From NCBI GenBank assembly GCA_903826575.1, contig CAIKEU010000098.1, positions 1 through 49,229 of the forward strand: a DNA stretch of 49,229 nucleotides, given 5' to 3'. The notes beneath the pieces were generated by a model that had not been told where the DNA came from, did not search any database, and saw nothing but the letters and a program-made list of their open reading frames with translations. The position numbers and the translations under genes are program-made. Origin of the DNA: an uncultured bacterium. GTDB lineage: Bacteria; Actinomycetota; Actinomycetes; S36-B12; CAIYMF01. Below are positions 1 to 9,101 of this stretch, piece by piece (the first letter of the stretch is position 1; the number at the start of each line of letters is the position of its first letter).

Positions 1-258
1 CAAGACGCTACCGATCGAGTAGACGACGCCATCAAGCAGTTGCGACGACTTGGTATTCGAGCAGACGGCCAAGTGTTGATCACGCGCAACATCGCCTCGG
101 GAATCTCGAATGTGGCGAAAGCTCGAACAGCTCGCCACGTGGTCTTGGAGACACCGACCCAAGGCTCGGTCAGAGGATTTCTCGAGGGCAACTACGAGTC
201 GTCGATCCGACGTAAGTTACGTGCCACGGCCGAAGTTGAGAGCGCACCGTTTACCTGA
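1..258 (+). CDS. C-terminal fragment of an unidentified protein, perhaps universal-stress-like
   Basis: The reading frame is open from the first base and stops at 256-258, so the gene begins upstream of the window. The visible 85 residues have a beta/alpha pattern: a charged helix, a valine/leucine strand (GQVLITRN), a helix, a strand (ARHVVLETP), then a glycine-containing loop and an arginine-rich final helix. That order resembles the C-terminal half of a universal stress protein (strand, small-residue loop, last helix), and such proteins are often found next to or fused with APC permeases like the next gene. No diagnostic motif is complete, so the family is an inference only. The 244 bases between this stop and the permease start hold no convincing gene. 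Confidence 0.45.
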   Translation, partial: QDATDRVDDAIKQLRRLGIRADGQVLITRNIASGISNVAKARTARHVVLETPTQGSVRGFLEGNYESSIRRKLRATAEVESAPFT

Positions 259-502
259 AGTATCCGAGCAATTTCGTTGCCTCACGCTCGTTTAAATGGT
301 CATTATGCCGGTTACTTGCCAGTAATGAAGTTCGCGAAACCCCGTGTGTTTACTACAGATACACGAGTGCGTGAATTGGTTCACATGACGCGCTAAAACT
401 CGTGGCTGGATTAATGTCAAAAGTCATTGACTCCAGACTCAGGCAGCCATAGTTTCAGCAACACGTACTTTGTGCACTTGTGACTGCAACGCTGGAGGCG
501 TA

Positions 503-1975
503 GTGGCTACTGAAAGTCTGGCAACCCAATCATCAGGTTTGGCTAAGACCACCAACTGGTGGGGCGCATTCGTTATCGGCCTCGCCGGAACAATCCTTGT
601 TACCGGTATCGCTCCATTCGCCGTTCAAGGCATGGGAGCGGCCGCCATCTTCTGGATCGGCCTCAACACAATCTTCGGACTCATCCTGTGCCTGTGTCTG
701 GCAGAGATGGCAGTGATGTGGCCCGACCGTCACGGCGGTGTTCCGTCGTACGCGCAGGAGTCGTTCACTCCGGCACTCGGACAGCGACGGGCGCACTGGC
801 TCGGCGGATTCGCTGGCTGGTCGTACTGGCTCGGCTGGTTCCCGGTGGCGCCAATCAACATGATCCTTGCGGCTAATTACATCGCAGCGCTCTTTACGCT
901 CAACACGGATACGAAGTTCAACATCTTCTCGAGTGTCGGCGGTTCGCCGATTCCACTTACCGTGTTGATCATCTCGATCATCGGCATCGTCGGCATGTAC
1001 ATTCCAGCCCACTTCGGCCTCAACCTTGGTGCCCGCTTCGCAACCATCTTGGGCATCCTGTCAATGCTGCCGCTGACGGCACTGATCTTCCTGCCGTTCT
1101 TCAAGCCCGGCAGCATGAATTGGTCAAACATCGCTGGTTTCAGCTTGCCTGAAGGGGTGACCGGCTCGCCGGCCTTCTACCTTGGCTGGGTATTCCCCAT
1201 CACCTGGAGCGTTATCGCGATGGAGGCCGCAGCCTGCTACGTCGGCGAATGCCGTGAGCCTGCACGCGACGCGAAGATCGCGATGACAGCCGAGGGAATC
1301 TACGGAGCATTCATCTACATCATGACGCCGCTGGTATTCGTCGGCGTACTCGGTGCCGCCGACAGCTTCGATCCGCTAACTCTGTACACGGAATTCACTG
1401 CGAAGCTATTCGGTGACGCACCCTGGGTTCAGTGGGTTATCGGTATTCCGTTGATCCTCGCGCTGATCCTGTCCGTGCTGAACGCGATCATGGGTTGTGG
1501 TCGCTCGCTCTGGCAGGCGTCTGAAGACCGTGCACTGCCCGAGTGGTTCGGCAAGGTCAACTCACACGGTGTGCCAGATCGCGCGATGCTCTTCAATGTT
1601 GTCTGCTCGATCATCGTGCTGTTCTTCGGTTCGCCTCTGGCCATCTACATCTTCTCCAACGCCGGCTACCTGTTTGCCTGCTCGCTGGCGCTACTCGGGT
1701 ACTTCGTCTACCGGCACATGCGGCCAGAAACACCTCGGCCATACCGCCTGCCCACATTCATGAAGTGGGTCGCACTCGCGATCTTCCTCTTCTGGGCAGT
1801 CGTATGGACGTACGGTGGTTGGAATGCACCGGACATCGTCGTAGCCGCTGGATCAGGGCCCACCCTGTTCCTCATCGGTATCGCGATCATGTTGATCTAC
1901 ATTCCACTGCACCTGATTCGTCGGGCAAGCGACCGCAAGAAGGGCATCGATACGGAGATGACGCCCGCCTTGTAA
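503..1975 (+). CDS. APC-superfamily amino acid permease
   Basis: A polytopic inner-membrane carrier of about 490 residues with roughly twelve hydrophobic segments. The first helix starts after an NWWGAF stretch and carries the glycine-rich GLAGTIL region typical of APC transporters. It probably takes up amino acids or amines by cation symport or exchange; the substrate cannot be read from the sequence. An upstream in-frame TTG at 470 would add a Cys-rich, implausible N-terminus. The GTG at 503 is preceded by GGAGG at 494-498 and gives a normal cytoplasmic start. The gene is monocistronic and convergent with the serine hydrolase gene, and a long palindrome lies between them. Confidence 0.88.
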   Translation: MATESLATQSSGLAKTTNWWGAFVIGLAGTILVTGIAPFAVQGMGAAAIFWIGLNTIFGLILCLCLAEMAVMWPDRHGGVPSYAQESFTPALGQRRAHWLGGFAGWSYWLGWFPVAPINMILAANYIAALFTLNTDTKFNIFSSVGGSPIPLTVLIISIIGIVGMYIPAHFGLNLGARFATILGILSMLPLTALIFLPFFKPGSMNWSNIAGFSLPEGVTGSPAFYLGWVFPITWSVIAMEAAACYVGECREPARDAKIAMTAEGIYGAFIYIMTPLVFVGVLGAADSFDPLTLYTEFTAKLFGDAPWVQWVIGIPLILALILSVLNAIMGCGRSLWQASEDRALPEWFGKVNSHGVPDRAMLFNVVCSIIVLFFGSPLAIYIFSNAGYLFACSLALLGYFVYRHMRPETPRPYRLPTFMKWVALAIFLFWAVVWTYGGWNAPDIVVAAGSGPTLFLIGIAIMLIYIPLHLIRRASDRKKGIDTEMTPAL

Positions 1976-1983
1976 AGCGACAT

Positions 1984-2029
1984 ACATGAAGTGAGGGCCT
2001 CGAGAATTCTCGGGGCCCTCACTTCATGT
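1984..2029. terminator. Bidirectional terminator hairpin
   Basis: This is a nearly perfect 46-base palindrome with arms ACATGAAGTGAGGGCC and GGCCCTCACTTCATGT around an AT-centred core with CGAGAATTCTCG symmetry. It lies between the convergent permease stop (1975) and the serine hydrolase stop (2054). There is no strong T run on either side, so intrinsic termination is inferred from position and stem strength. Confidence 0.7.
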
Positions 2030-2053
2030 CTAGGCAGTTAGCTTTCTGGGTAC

Positions 2054-3829
2054 CTACTCGACGATCACGGTACGCGTTGCCCAAGCATCTGCCGCGGTAA
2101 CAAACGAGCAGTGTGTGACGACATGCGACGTCGGGTCGATTACAACCTTCAGCGTGGTCGTCGCGGACCGACCGCGTAGCGCGAATGATGCGTCGAAGGC
2201 GCTGCGCGCACTAGCCGGATGCGCTGGCAGCTCACGTACGGCATCGGCGGACCGCGCCGCAGCGGCGCCCTTCACAATGGCAGCGTGATCCACGGCGGCA
2301 TCGGTTACGACTCCTGCCGGCCACTGGGGATCTTCGCCCAGAAGAGCCGTGACTACAGCGGCGGCAGCATCGCGTAATGCAACGTCCGGCTCGGGCACTG
2401 CTTCAACGCCCAGCGTCTGTACCCGCTGTCGCGCCAACGGCATCAACTGGATATCAATCTTGAGCCGTCCACGAACGCCAGGCCGAACCCACTCCACAGA
2501 TGACGGGGTCGTTGCCGTAATCTCCTGCGCTGGGCCGGCTAACCCGCCCACCTTGGCGATTGCCTCCGCAATGTCCTTCTTTCGGTGGTCCCGGGGCAGA
2601 TCGGAATCTACATTCGCTGCAAACAACGCGTCGGCCGCTTGGTCATTCCACGCGTCGAGCAGCGCGTCCACTCGCATCCGTGCGTCTTTGGCCGCGGGTG
2701 TAAGACGGATCTTTCGCGCAGGTGCATCAGCCGCCTGCAACAACGCGAGCAGTGCATTACGCACTGCCGTACGGCCAGGGCTCGCGTAGCGACCGTTCGC
2801 AAGCCCGATCACACCAAGACCACTTGTCGGATGCCACACCATGTGCGAGCCGTATCCGGGGTAGCCACCACTGTGACTGACGATGTCACCAAACCGCTCA
2901 TCGGTTGCGATCACTAGGCCAAAGCCGTACGACATCGACTCGCCATGCACATAGTCCGCACCCGAATCCACACCACGAACGGCCGAGAAAAAGCGACTAC
3001 CCTGCTGCATCTCACGAAGTGACGAACGACGCAGTGGCACGCCGGCATCGGCATCGTCACGCGCCGGAAACGCCCCGGCCAAAACAGAAACCCAGCGCGC
3101 TAGATCTGTCACCGTGCTGGCGATTCCGCCGAGCGCGGCGAATTCGCCAGTCGCGGCCCACGGCTCCACATTCCACTGATCGTCACGACGGAAGTGACCA
3201 TCGGCTAAGCGATCAGCAGGGATGTCCTCCAGCCGAAATCCAGATGAGCTCATTCCCACCGGGCCCAGGATGTGTGAGCCGATGAAGTCCTGGAATTGAA
3301 TCCCTGAAACATTGGTGACGATACGACCAAGAAGTGAATAGCCCAGATTCGAATAGTCAAAGACCACTCCAGGGGTCTCATCGAAGGTGAGTCCACCATC
3401 GAGCATTGCCGAAAAGCCCGCCGGATCGATCGACTCCTGCCGATCCGCCCACGGATCATCAGTGGCCCACCCGGCACTCATCGTCAACATGTCTCGAACC
3501 GTCGGCGGACGCGAATCAGTTGTCGGAAGCGTCACGGATGCGAGCTCAGGAACATACGTTGAAACCGGCGAATCTAGGACTAGGCGACCCGCATCGCGCA
3601 ACATCAAAATCGCAGCTGCCGTAAAACTCTTCGTCATCGACGCGATCCTGAACACGGTATTCGCATCGGGCGCCGCAGTGTCGCCTAGACGAGCCACACC
3701 CGCGCCACCAGAGTGAACGAGAGACCCATCGCTAACTACCCCGTACGCGATCCCAGGGGCAGTGCCGGCGATGACAAAGTCACCCATGAGGCGGTCGATA
3801 CGGACAAATGTGGAATCGATATTCACCAT
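2054..3829 (-). CDS. Serine hydrolase, beta-lactamase/D-Ala-D-Ala carboxypeptidase family (S12)
   Basis: A 591-residue serine hydrolase. The three active-site elements of the penicillin-binding/class C beta-lactamase fold are all present: S64-M-T-K67 (nucleophile and general base), Y159-S-N161 and H319-S-G-G322 (the KTG-box equivalent). About 230 residues follow the catalytic domain, rich in Ala and acidic residues, and may form a lipocalin-like or DUF3471-like tail. No signal peptide is visible, so a cytoplasmic esterase or peptidase is as likely as a true beta-lactamase. The frame stays open a further 60 codons upstream, but that region has poor coding character and overlaps the divergent gene. 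The ATG at 3829 gives the natural start and has a TACGCT hexamer 8 nt upstream. Confidence 0.85.
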   Translation of the reverse strand: MVNIDSTFVRIDRLMGDFVIAGTAPGIAYGVVSDGSLVHSGGAGVARLGDTAAPDANTVFRIASMTKSFTAAAILMLRDAGRLVLDSPVSTYVPELASVTLPTTDSRPPTVRDMLTMSAGWATDDPWADRQESIDPAGFSAMLDGGLTFDETPGVVFDYSNLGYSLLGRIVTNVSGIQFQDFIGSHILGPVGMSSSGFRLEDIPADRLADGHFRRDDQWNVEPWAATGEFAALGGIASTVTDLARWVSVLAGAFPARDDADAGVPLRRSSLREMQQGSRFFSAVRGVDSGADYVHGESMSYGFGLVIATDERFGDIVSHSGGYPGYGSHMVWHPTSGLGVIGLANGRYASPGRTAVRNALLALLQAADAPARKIRLTPAAKDARMRVDALLDAWNDQAADALFAANVDSDLPRDHRKKDIAEAIAKVGGLAGPAQEITATTPSSVEWVRPGVRGRLKIDIQLMPLARQRVQTLGVEAVPEPDVALRDAAAAVVTALLGEDPQWPAGVVTDAAVDHAAIVKGAAAARSADAVRELPAHPASARSAFDASFALRGRSATTTLKVVIDPTSHVVTHCSFVTAADAWATRTVIVE

Positions 3830-3965
3830 GAGACGCGAGCGTACGCGGTTATTCCGCGGTCTGCTCACACGCCGTCCAAATGGGAACGCGAAAATCCTCA
3901 CCCATTCGGACCAAATGCCGACGCTGACGCTTATGTAGCCCGTTTGGCGGGTCGAAGACATATAC

Positions 3966-4658
3966 GTGAGCACAAATAGGCACCTACATCGCACCGCGAT
4001 CTTCGCCACGGCGTCCCTCGTTTTTGCGGTTTCCGCGACCGGAACTGCATTCGCATGGGTGCGCAGCGACAGCGTGAGCGAGCGGTCGGCGACGACCCTC
4101 TCCGCACCGGCCGCTCAGAGCCCTGCCGCAGCCGCAGCAGCCGCGGTGTTCAACGGAGCCTCCCTTGTTGTGCCAACTGCGAGCGCAAGCCCTGCGAAGG
4201 CAGCCGAAGCCACAATCCCTCCCAAGGTAGAAACCAAGGCAGTTGCTAGTAAGACACCGGCACCTTCAAAGCCCGCTGCCACGAAGGCTGCCCATGCGAA
4301 GGCCCTTGCCACAACGTCTACGAAAACTGAGCCGACTAAGGCCTCGGCAATCACCATTGACCACTACGTCAATAAGCCCGGCTCGCAATCGTCAATCGAC
4401 AAGTGCAACCTAGTCCTGTGGACACAAAGCCCGCTGTGGCTTGCTGGTCATAACTGGTGTGGCTACCAATGGATGGCGTTCGTTCCAACCGGCACAACGG
4501 TGACGGTCACTCATGGCCTAGCTGCCGGAACGTACATCGTCACTGACCACCTTCGTCTGACTCGTCAGTCCGGTGAGCTGCCCACCCTGAACGCTGATCT
4601 CGTTCTGCAAACCTGCGTTGGCGATGGAACCGGACTCACGCTGCTCAAGCGGATCTGA
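3966..4658 (+). CDS. Secreted sortase-like protein
   Basis: A 230-residue exported protein. Residues 1-30 are a clear signal peptide ending TGTAFA before WV. Residues 31-128 are a low-complexity Ala/Pro/Lys/Thr linker, probably spanning the cell wall. The C-terminal 100 residues look like a reduced sortase domain: H162 in LAGHN, a strand-rich middle, C217 in LVLQTC (compare TLxTC of sortases) and R229 twelve residues after the Cys, one residue from the C-terminus. The His-Cys distance of 55 is slightly shorter than in classical sortases. C147 and C165 could form a disulfide. The gene starts with GTG and has no strong Shine-Dalgarno. An LPHTG protein lies 39 kb away in the same window. A non-enzymatic sortase-fold protein is the main alternative. 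Confidence 0.5.
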   Translation: MSTNRHLHRTAIFATASLVFAVSATGTAFAWVRSDSVSERSATTLSAPAAQSPAAAAAAAVFNGASLVVPTASASPAKAAEATIPPKVETKAVASKTPAPSKPAATKAAHAKALATTSTKTEPTKASAITIDHYVNKPGSQSSIDKCNLVLWTQSPLWLAGHNWCGYQWMAFVPTGTTVTVTHGLAAGTYIVTDHLRLTRQSGELPTLNADLVLQTCVGDGTGLTLLKRI

Positions 4659-4667
4659 GGGTCAACC

Positions 4668-5369
4668 TCACGCTGTTGTCGTAGGCTCGGCTCTCTTAAC
4701 GAACACGTGAGAGGCCATCTCATCGTCTAGTTCGACGTACTCCCCCGCACTGCCAATAAGCACACCACCTGGTGAGCGAACCACCTTCACCGTCTCTCCC
4801 GGAAGTGCACCCGAGCGTCGAAGCGAAGCCATCAAGTCGTTGTTGATTTGGAGTGGCTCTCCGATGCGGTACACCGTCACGCGAGCGGATTCGTTTCGCG
4901 CAATTCGATCGAGTGTGGTCAAACCCGCTAGCGTTGACTCACTTGCCGGCTGATCAAGCTCGGGCAATCCCGGAATGGGATTCCCATAGGGCGACACGGT
5001 CGGGTGATTGAGGAGTTCTAAGATGCGACGCTCAACCGCCTCACTCATGACATGTTCCCACCGGCACGCCTCGGCGTGAACGTCCTCCCATGGCATGCCA
5101 ATGATCTCGACGAGCAGGCACTCGGCAAGGCGATGCTTACGCATAACCCTGGTGGCCATAGCTCGACCATCATCGGTGAGCTCTAGATGACGATCCCCCT
5201 GGACCATGAGCAGGTTATCTCGTTCCATCCTGGCTACCGTCTGGGAAACGGTTGGGCCTGATTGTCCAAGGCGTTCGGCAATACGTGCTCGCAGCGGAGT
5301 GATGCCCTCTTCTTCGAGCTCAAAGATCGTGCGCAGATACATCTCGGTGGTATCGATCAGATCGCTCAC
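4668..5369 (-). CDS. ideR: Iron-dependent transcriptional regulator, DtxR/IdeR family
   Basis: A 233-residue metal-dependent repressor. With the start at GTG 5369 the metal ligands fall at exactly the DtxR numbering: M10, H79, E83, H98, C102, E105 and H106, so both the ancillary and the primary site appear complete. Residues 1-65 form the winged helix (LGQSGPTVSQTVARME recognition region), about 66-140 the dimerisation domain, and the last 75 residues an SH3-like FeoA domain. In actinobacteria such proteins bind DNA with Fe(II) and repress iron uptake; a manganese-responsive role cannot be excluded. A GAGGA Shine-Dalgarno precedes the GTG. The frame stays open a further 121 codons upstream, but that part reads against the photolyase gene and is not coding. 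Confidence 0.92.
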   Translation of the reverse strand: MSDLIDTTEMYLRTIFELEEEGITPLRARIAERLGQSGPTVSQTVARMERDNLLMVQGDRHLELTDDGRAMATRVMRKHRLAECLLVEIIGMPWEDVHAEACRWEHVMSEAVERRILELLNHPTVSPYGNPIPGLPELDQPASESTLAGLTTLDRIARNESARVTVYRIGEPLQINNDLMASLRRSGALPGETVKVVRSPGGVLIGSAGEYVELDDEMASHVFVKRAEPTTTA

Positions 5370-5501
5370 TGCTGTCAATCCTCGCAATCGGGGGCGTGAG
5401 CTCCATTGTCTTACATCTCGTCGACCGATACGCACAAAGTCCCTGATTGGTGTCGTTTTACGGTGCGACGACCCCGATAGGCGCAACCCCTGCTGCGCAC
5501 C

Positions 5502-5507
5502 TACTGT
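5502..5507 (+). promoter_or_regulatory. Minus-10 element of a leaderless promoter (photolyase)
   Basis: TACTGT ends six bases before the GTG at 5514 and no Shine-Dalgarno is present, so transcription probably starts at the start codon itself. Confidence 0.5.
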
Positions 5508-5513
5508 TCTTTC

Positions 5514-6878
5514 GTGAGCATCTGGTGGATTCGACGCGATCTTCGACTGCAAGACAACCCCGCACTTGGTCAGGCCTGCGCGGACGGGGCTGTTCTGCCG
5601 GTCTTCGTCTTCGACACCGCGCTGTGGGATGCCGCCGGACCGGTGCGACGGGCGTATTTGGTCAACTCGCTCCAGCTGCTCAACGAGTCGATGGCCGGCC
5701 ACCTGATCGTTCGATACGGAGATCCAGTTCACGTGATCCCCGAACTGGCAGCAGAAATCTCAGCCCCGTCGGTTCATATCGGCGCGGATTACGGACCCTA
5801 CGGTTCGATGCGTGATCAGCAGGTCGAAATCGCACTCACCAAAGCCGGCCGCTCGCTGATCCGAACTGGATCGCCATACGCCGTGGCACCGGGACGAGTG
5901 ACGAAGGCTGACGGAACGCCATACCGGGTGTACACGCCATTCTTCAAGGCATGGTTGGCGCACGGCTGGCGCAGCCCAGCCGACAACGGGGAACCCCAGT
6001 GGTTCGCCGCCCCAGGTCTCGTCAGCGAACCGCTACCCGTCGTATCTCGGTCGGTTTACCTTCCGCCCGTCGGCGAATCAGCTGCCCACCAACTCTGGCA
6101 TGAGTTTCAGCAATCAGGTCTCAACGGGTACGACGATGGACGCAACCGTCCCGACATTGCCGGGACGTCCATGCTCTCGGCACATTTGCGTTGGGGCGAG
6201 ATCCATCCGCGAACAGTGCTTGCGGATCTCGATGAATCACCAGCACACACCGTGTTTCGCAAGGAAATTGCATGGCGCGAGTTTTACGCCGACGTCCTAC
6301 ATCACACGCCTACAAGCGCGCGCACGTGGCTCAACCCGAAGTTCGAGCAGATGGAGTACGAGACGGGGCCGGACGCCGACCAGCAGTTCGAAGCGTGGAC
6401 TCAGGGTCGCACCGGTTACCCGTTCGTCGATGCGGGTATGCGCCAACTCCTGACCGAGGGTTGGATGCATAACCGGGTCCGGATGGTGACCGCATCATTC
6501 CTCGTTAAAGATCTGCATCTGCCTTGGCAACGCGGTGCCTGGTGGTTCATGAAGATGCTGCGCGATGGCGATATCGCTAGCAACCAGCATGGTTGGCAGT
6601 GGGTCGCCGGCAGTGGCACGGACGCATCGCCGTACTTTCGCATTTTCAACCCTGTTACCCAGGGCCTGCGCTTCGACCCCGATGGCGACTACGTGCGTAA
6701 GTACGTGCCCGAACTGCGGGCGCTACCGAGTAAGGCCGTGCATGAGCCATGGAATCACCCGCTTCTGGCGGTTGAGTATCCACAGCGCATCGTCGATCAC
6801 GCACACGAGCGTGATGAGTCACTCCGTCGCTATGCAGCGATCAGCGAGGACAAGGCCGCCCTACCTAACGCTGACTAG
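5514..6878 (+). CDS. phrB: Deoxyribodipyrimidine photolyase
   Basis: A 454-residue class I photolyase/cryptochrome-family flavoprotein that uses light energy to split UV-induced pyrimidine dimers in DNA. The N-terminal Rossmann-like antenna domain opens with IWWIRRDLRLQDNPAL. The C-terminal FAD-binding domain carries the family blocks: TSMLSAHLRWGEIHPR, FRKEIAWREFY, GRTGYPFVDAGMRQL, WMHNRVRM, FLVKDL, and the WWF, NQHGWQW and DASPYFRIFNP segments that hold the FAD and electron-transfer tryptophans. Cyclobutane-dimer specificity is the likeliest reading. The gene is divergent from the iron regulator and its stop overlaps the convergent MFS gene by four bases. It points to a light-exposed habitat. 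Confidence 0.93.
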   Translation: MSIWWIRRDLRLQDNPALGQACADGAVLPVFVFDTALWDAAGPVRRAYLVNSLQLLNESMAGHLIVRYGDPVHVIPELAAEISAPSVHIGADYGPYGSMRDQQVEIALTKAGRSLIRTGSPYAVAPGRVTKADGTPYRVYTPFFKAWLAHGWRSPADNGEPQWFAAPGLVSEPLPVVSRSVYLPPVGESAAHQLWHEFQQSGLNGYDDGRNRPDIAGTSMLSAHLRWGEIHPRTVLADLDESPAHTVFRKEIAWREFYADVLHHTPTSARTWLNPKFEQMEYETGPDADQQFEAWTQGRTGYPFVDAGMRQLLTEGWMHNRVRMVTASFLVKDLHLPWQRGAWWFMKMLRDGDIASNQHGWQWVAGSGTDASPYFRIFNPVTQGLRFDPDGDYVRKYVPELRALPSKAVHEPWNHPLLAVEYPQRIVDHAHERDESLRRYAAISEDKAALPNAD

Positions 6879-8125
6879 GGCTCTGGGTTCTGACCGTCGT
6901 AGCGCAAGAATGACGGCACGGCAGCGATTAATCCCAGTGCAAAAACAATGCACAGGATGCCACCGCTGACCACGCTAAATGTTTCGCCTGCGATCGCTGC
7001 CACAGTGCCCGATTCCAGATCGCCAAGACGCGGACCACCTGCCACCACAACGGTGAAAATGCCTTGTAGCCGACCGCGATATTCGTCAGGTGTTGCAGCC
7101 TGCAGAATCGTCGATCGGAAAATGGCACTTACGTTGTCTGCCGCACCCGCACAGGCAAGAAAGAAGCACGCCAGTAGTAAAGACGTCGAAAGTCCAAACA
7201 GCGCAATGGAAATACCCCATGCAAGGATCGCCACAACAACTGCAATACCTTGCTTACGAACCCGAGTCAGCGGGCCAGAGAAGATCGACGAAATCACAGC
7301 TCCGAATGCGGGAGCGGCAGCCAAAAAGCCAACTGCCGTTGCAGCCATTCGCGCATCCGTCGGATAGAAGCTCGCACCGATCGCGGGAAACAGCGCCCGC
7401 GGCATACCAAAAACCATCGCCACGATGTCGAGATAGAACGACATTTGAAGATTGCGACGACCACGTAGAAATGTGAGTCCGTCCTTTACAGCCGCCCAGC
7501 CAGTTCGCTCTGGGCCGTCACCAAGTGGAGGCAGCGGACGCAATCTATACATCGCGTACACCACTGACGAAAAGGCAACGACATCAACGAAATACGCTAC
7601 TGACACTCCACCGGTCGCTGCGATTAAAAGACCGCCAAGGAGCGGGCCGATCGTGAAACCCACATTCCAGGCCAGCATGCTCAGCGCGTTCGCAGCCGGT
7701 AGTAACTCCTTGTCGACGAGCCGCGGGATGATGGCGCCTCGGGCCGGATTTCCCACCGCAAAAAACGCCGACTGAATCGCCACCACCACAAACAGCAGTC
7801 CAACATTACGCAGATCCCGCACTGACTGCAGGAAGAAGATCAGCGAGCACGCCATCAGACCGATCGCCGCGAATAGACCGACCTTGCGGCGATCATGCGT
7901 ATCTGACAGGGCACCGCCGTACAAACCAAACCCAACGAGCGGAACGAGCTGACACAGACCGACCAGTCCGACCATAAACGAGGAGTGCGTCAGGGAATAC
8001 ACCTGAATACCAACGGCAACCGACGTCATCTGTTGGCCGATATTGGATATTGACAGAGCCGACCAAATGCGTCGGTACTCGGCCGAAATCTTCAGGGGTG
8101 TGAGATCTGCGAGAAGTCGTGCCAT
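6875..8125 (-). CDS. MFS transporter, EntS-like exporter group
   Basis: A 416-residue major facilitator with about twelve transmembrane helices. The first helix pair contains SNIGQQMTSVAVGIQVY and is followed by the loop-2/3 signature GGALSDTHDRRKV, which resembles enterobactin-exporter-like and multidrug MFS proteins. It probably exports a small molecule by proton antiport; the substrate is unknown. The ATG at 8125 lies 27 bases after the pdxH stop, so the two are probably one transcript. That pairing does not itself prove export of a vitamin B6 compound. Confidence 0.85.
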   Translation of the reverse strand: MARLLADLTPLKISAEYRRIWSALSISNIGQQMTSVAVGIQVYSLTHSSFMVGLVGLCQLVPLVGFGLYGGALSDTHDRRKVGLFAAIGLMACSLIFFLQSVRDLRNVGLLFVVVAIQSAFFAVGNPARGAIIPRLVDKELLPAANALSMLAWNVGFTIGPLLGGLLIAATGGVSVAYFVDVVAFSSVVYAMYRLRPLPPLGDGPERTGWAAVKDGLTFLRGRRNLQMSFYLDIVAMVFGMPRALFPAIGASFYPTDARMAATAVGFLAAAPAFGAVISSIFSGPLTRVRKQGIAVVVAILAWGISIALFGLSTSLLLACFFLACAGAADNVSAIFRSTILQAATPDEYRGRLQGIFTVVVAGGPRLGDLESGTVAAIAGETFSVVSGGILCIVFALGLIAAVPSFLRYDGQNPEP

Positions 8126-8152
8126 CAGCGCACTACCGACCGTCGAACCAGT

Positions 8153-8839
8153 TCATGGGGACAGGCGTTCGGTTGTCCACGCTTCAACATCGTCAAGTAG
8201 TGCCTCGTCCTGCGCGCGCACGAATCGCAGCCGGTCATGCAGACGTGACGGTCGTCCCTGCCAGAATTCAACGGACACAGGTTTGACGAGAAACCCGCCC
8301 CAGAAGTCTGGGAGTGGGACATCGGCCGTACTTCCCGAATCGGGAAACGCGGCTGCGAGTTCGGCATAGCGAGCCTTGAGAACATCCCGAGATGCGATCA
8401 CCGACGACTGTTCACTGGCCCAAGCACCAAGCCGTGATGCGTAGGGGCGCGACGAGAAGTAGTCAGCAGCCTCCGCGCGCGAGACTGCTTCAACGTCACC
8501 TACAACGACGATCTGACGCGAGAGCGGGTACCACGGGAACACCAGCGAGGCGCGCGGATTGCCAGCTAAGGCGCGTCCTTTACGAGACTGGTGATTGGTA
8601 TAGAAGACAAAGCCTCGGCGATCGACACCCTTGAGTAGGACCGTCCGAGCCGACGGCACCCCCTGCTCGTCGGAGGTGGCCACCACCATCGCGTTGGGCT
8701 CAACGAGTTCTGCGGCAACCGCATCGTCAAACCAGCGGGCAAACTGCCCCAGCGGGGTATGGGCTAGATCTGACTCGAGCAATCGACCGTCGTCGTAGTT
8801 TCGTCGTAAGTCAGAAACGCGTGGTGGAAGCTCTGTCAC
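8153..8839 (-). CDS. pdxH: Pyridoxine/pyridoxamine 5'-phosphate oxidase
   Basis: A 228-residue FMN-dependent oxidase that converts pyridoxine or pyridoxamine 5'-phosphate to pyridoxal 5'-phosphate. Family blocks seen in order: an N-terminal arm with LRRNYD, the PSARTVLLKGVDRRGFVFYTN FMN-binding strands (split here by family convention), SRKGRALAGNPRASLVF, RQIVVVGDVE, SRPYASRLGAWAS, and the C-terminal WGGFLV...EFWQGRPSRLHDR signature followed by a W near the end. PLP is the cofactor for SerC encoded 1.4 kb away. The start GTG at 8839 has GACACT six bases upstream and TGGAGG immediately before it, so it could be read with or without a leader. Confidence 0.94.
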   Translation of the reverse strand: MTELPPRVSDLRRNYDDGRLLESDLAHTPLGQFARWFDDAVAAELVEPNAMVVATSDEQGVPSARTVLLKGVDRRGFVFYTNHQSRKGRALAGNPRASLVFPWYPLSRQIVVVGDVEAVSRAEAADYFSSRPYASRLGAWASEQSSVIASRDVLKARYAELAAAFPDSGSTADVPLPDFWGGFLVKPVSVEFWQGRPSRLHDRLRFVRAQDEALLDDVEAWTTERLSP

Positions 8840-9101
8840 CCTCCAAGTGTCTCAGGATTACAGGTTCTCGGCGATGTCGGAATCTTTTGTGCTGGCGATC
8901 ATGCTCATACGGATTATGTGGGGTACATCTCACACCGAGCCGACTACCCCTCACGGCCCTCGATTTGGGAGGATGTACCGGGCAGTGAGGTCACCAACCT
9001 CAGCCCAAATCCGTTCAGCCAACTTTGAGCGCGGCGAACGGGCTGGCCTACAGGCCGCAAGAAACGACACCAACAGGTGTCACGAGAGCGGGAGAGCAGC
9101 T
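8840..9101. promoter_or_regulatory. Divergent control region of pdxH and citrate synthase
   Basis: This 262-base gap separates the divergent pdxH and citrate synthase genes. On the minus strand GACACT (8846-8851) sits six bases before the pdxH GTG. On the plus side a small perfect hairpin, GACACC-AACA-GGTGTC at 9066-9081, lies just upstream of the GGGAGAG ribosome-binding site of citrate synthase and may affect its translation. The frame is open through this region in the citrate synthase phase, but the residues are not citrate-synthase-like. Confidence 0.45.

Noticed and set aside
5370-5732. A 121-residue extension of the DtxR-family regulator
   Set aside because: GTG 5369 gives metal ligands at exact DtxR numbering with a GAGGA site; the extension overlaps the photolyase gene antisense.
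8847-9101. An 85-residue N-terminal extension of citrate synthase
   Set aside because: The residues show no family similarity, while ATG 9102 has a good ribosome site and gives the normal CitA length.
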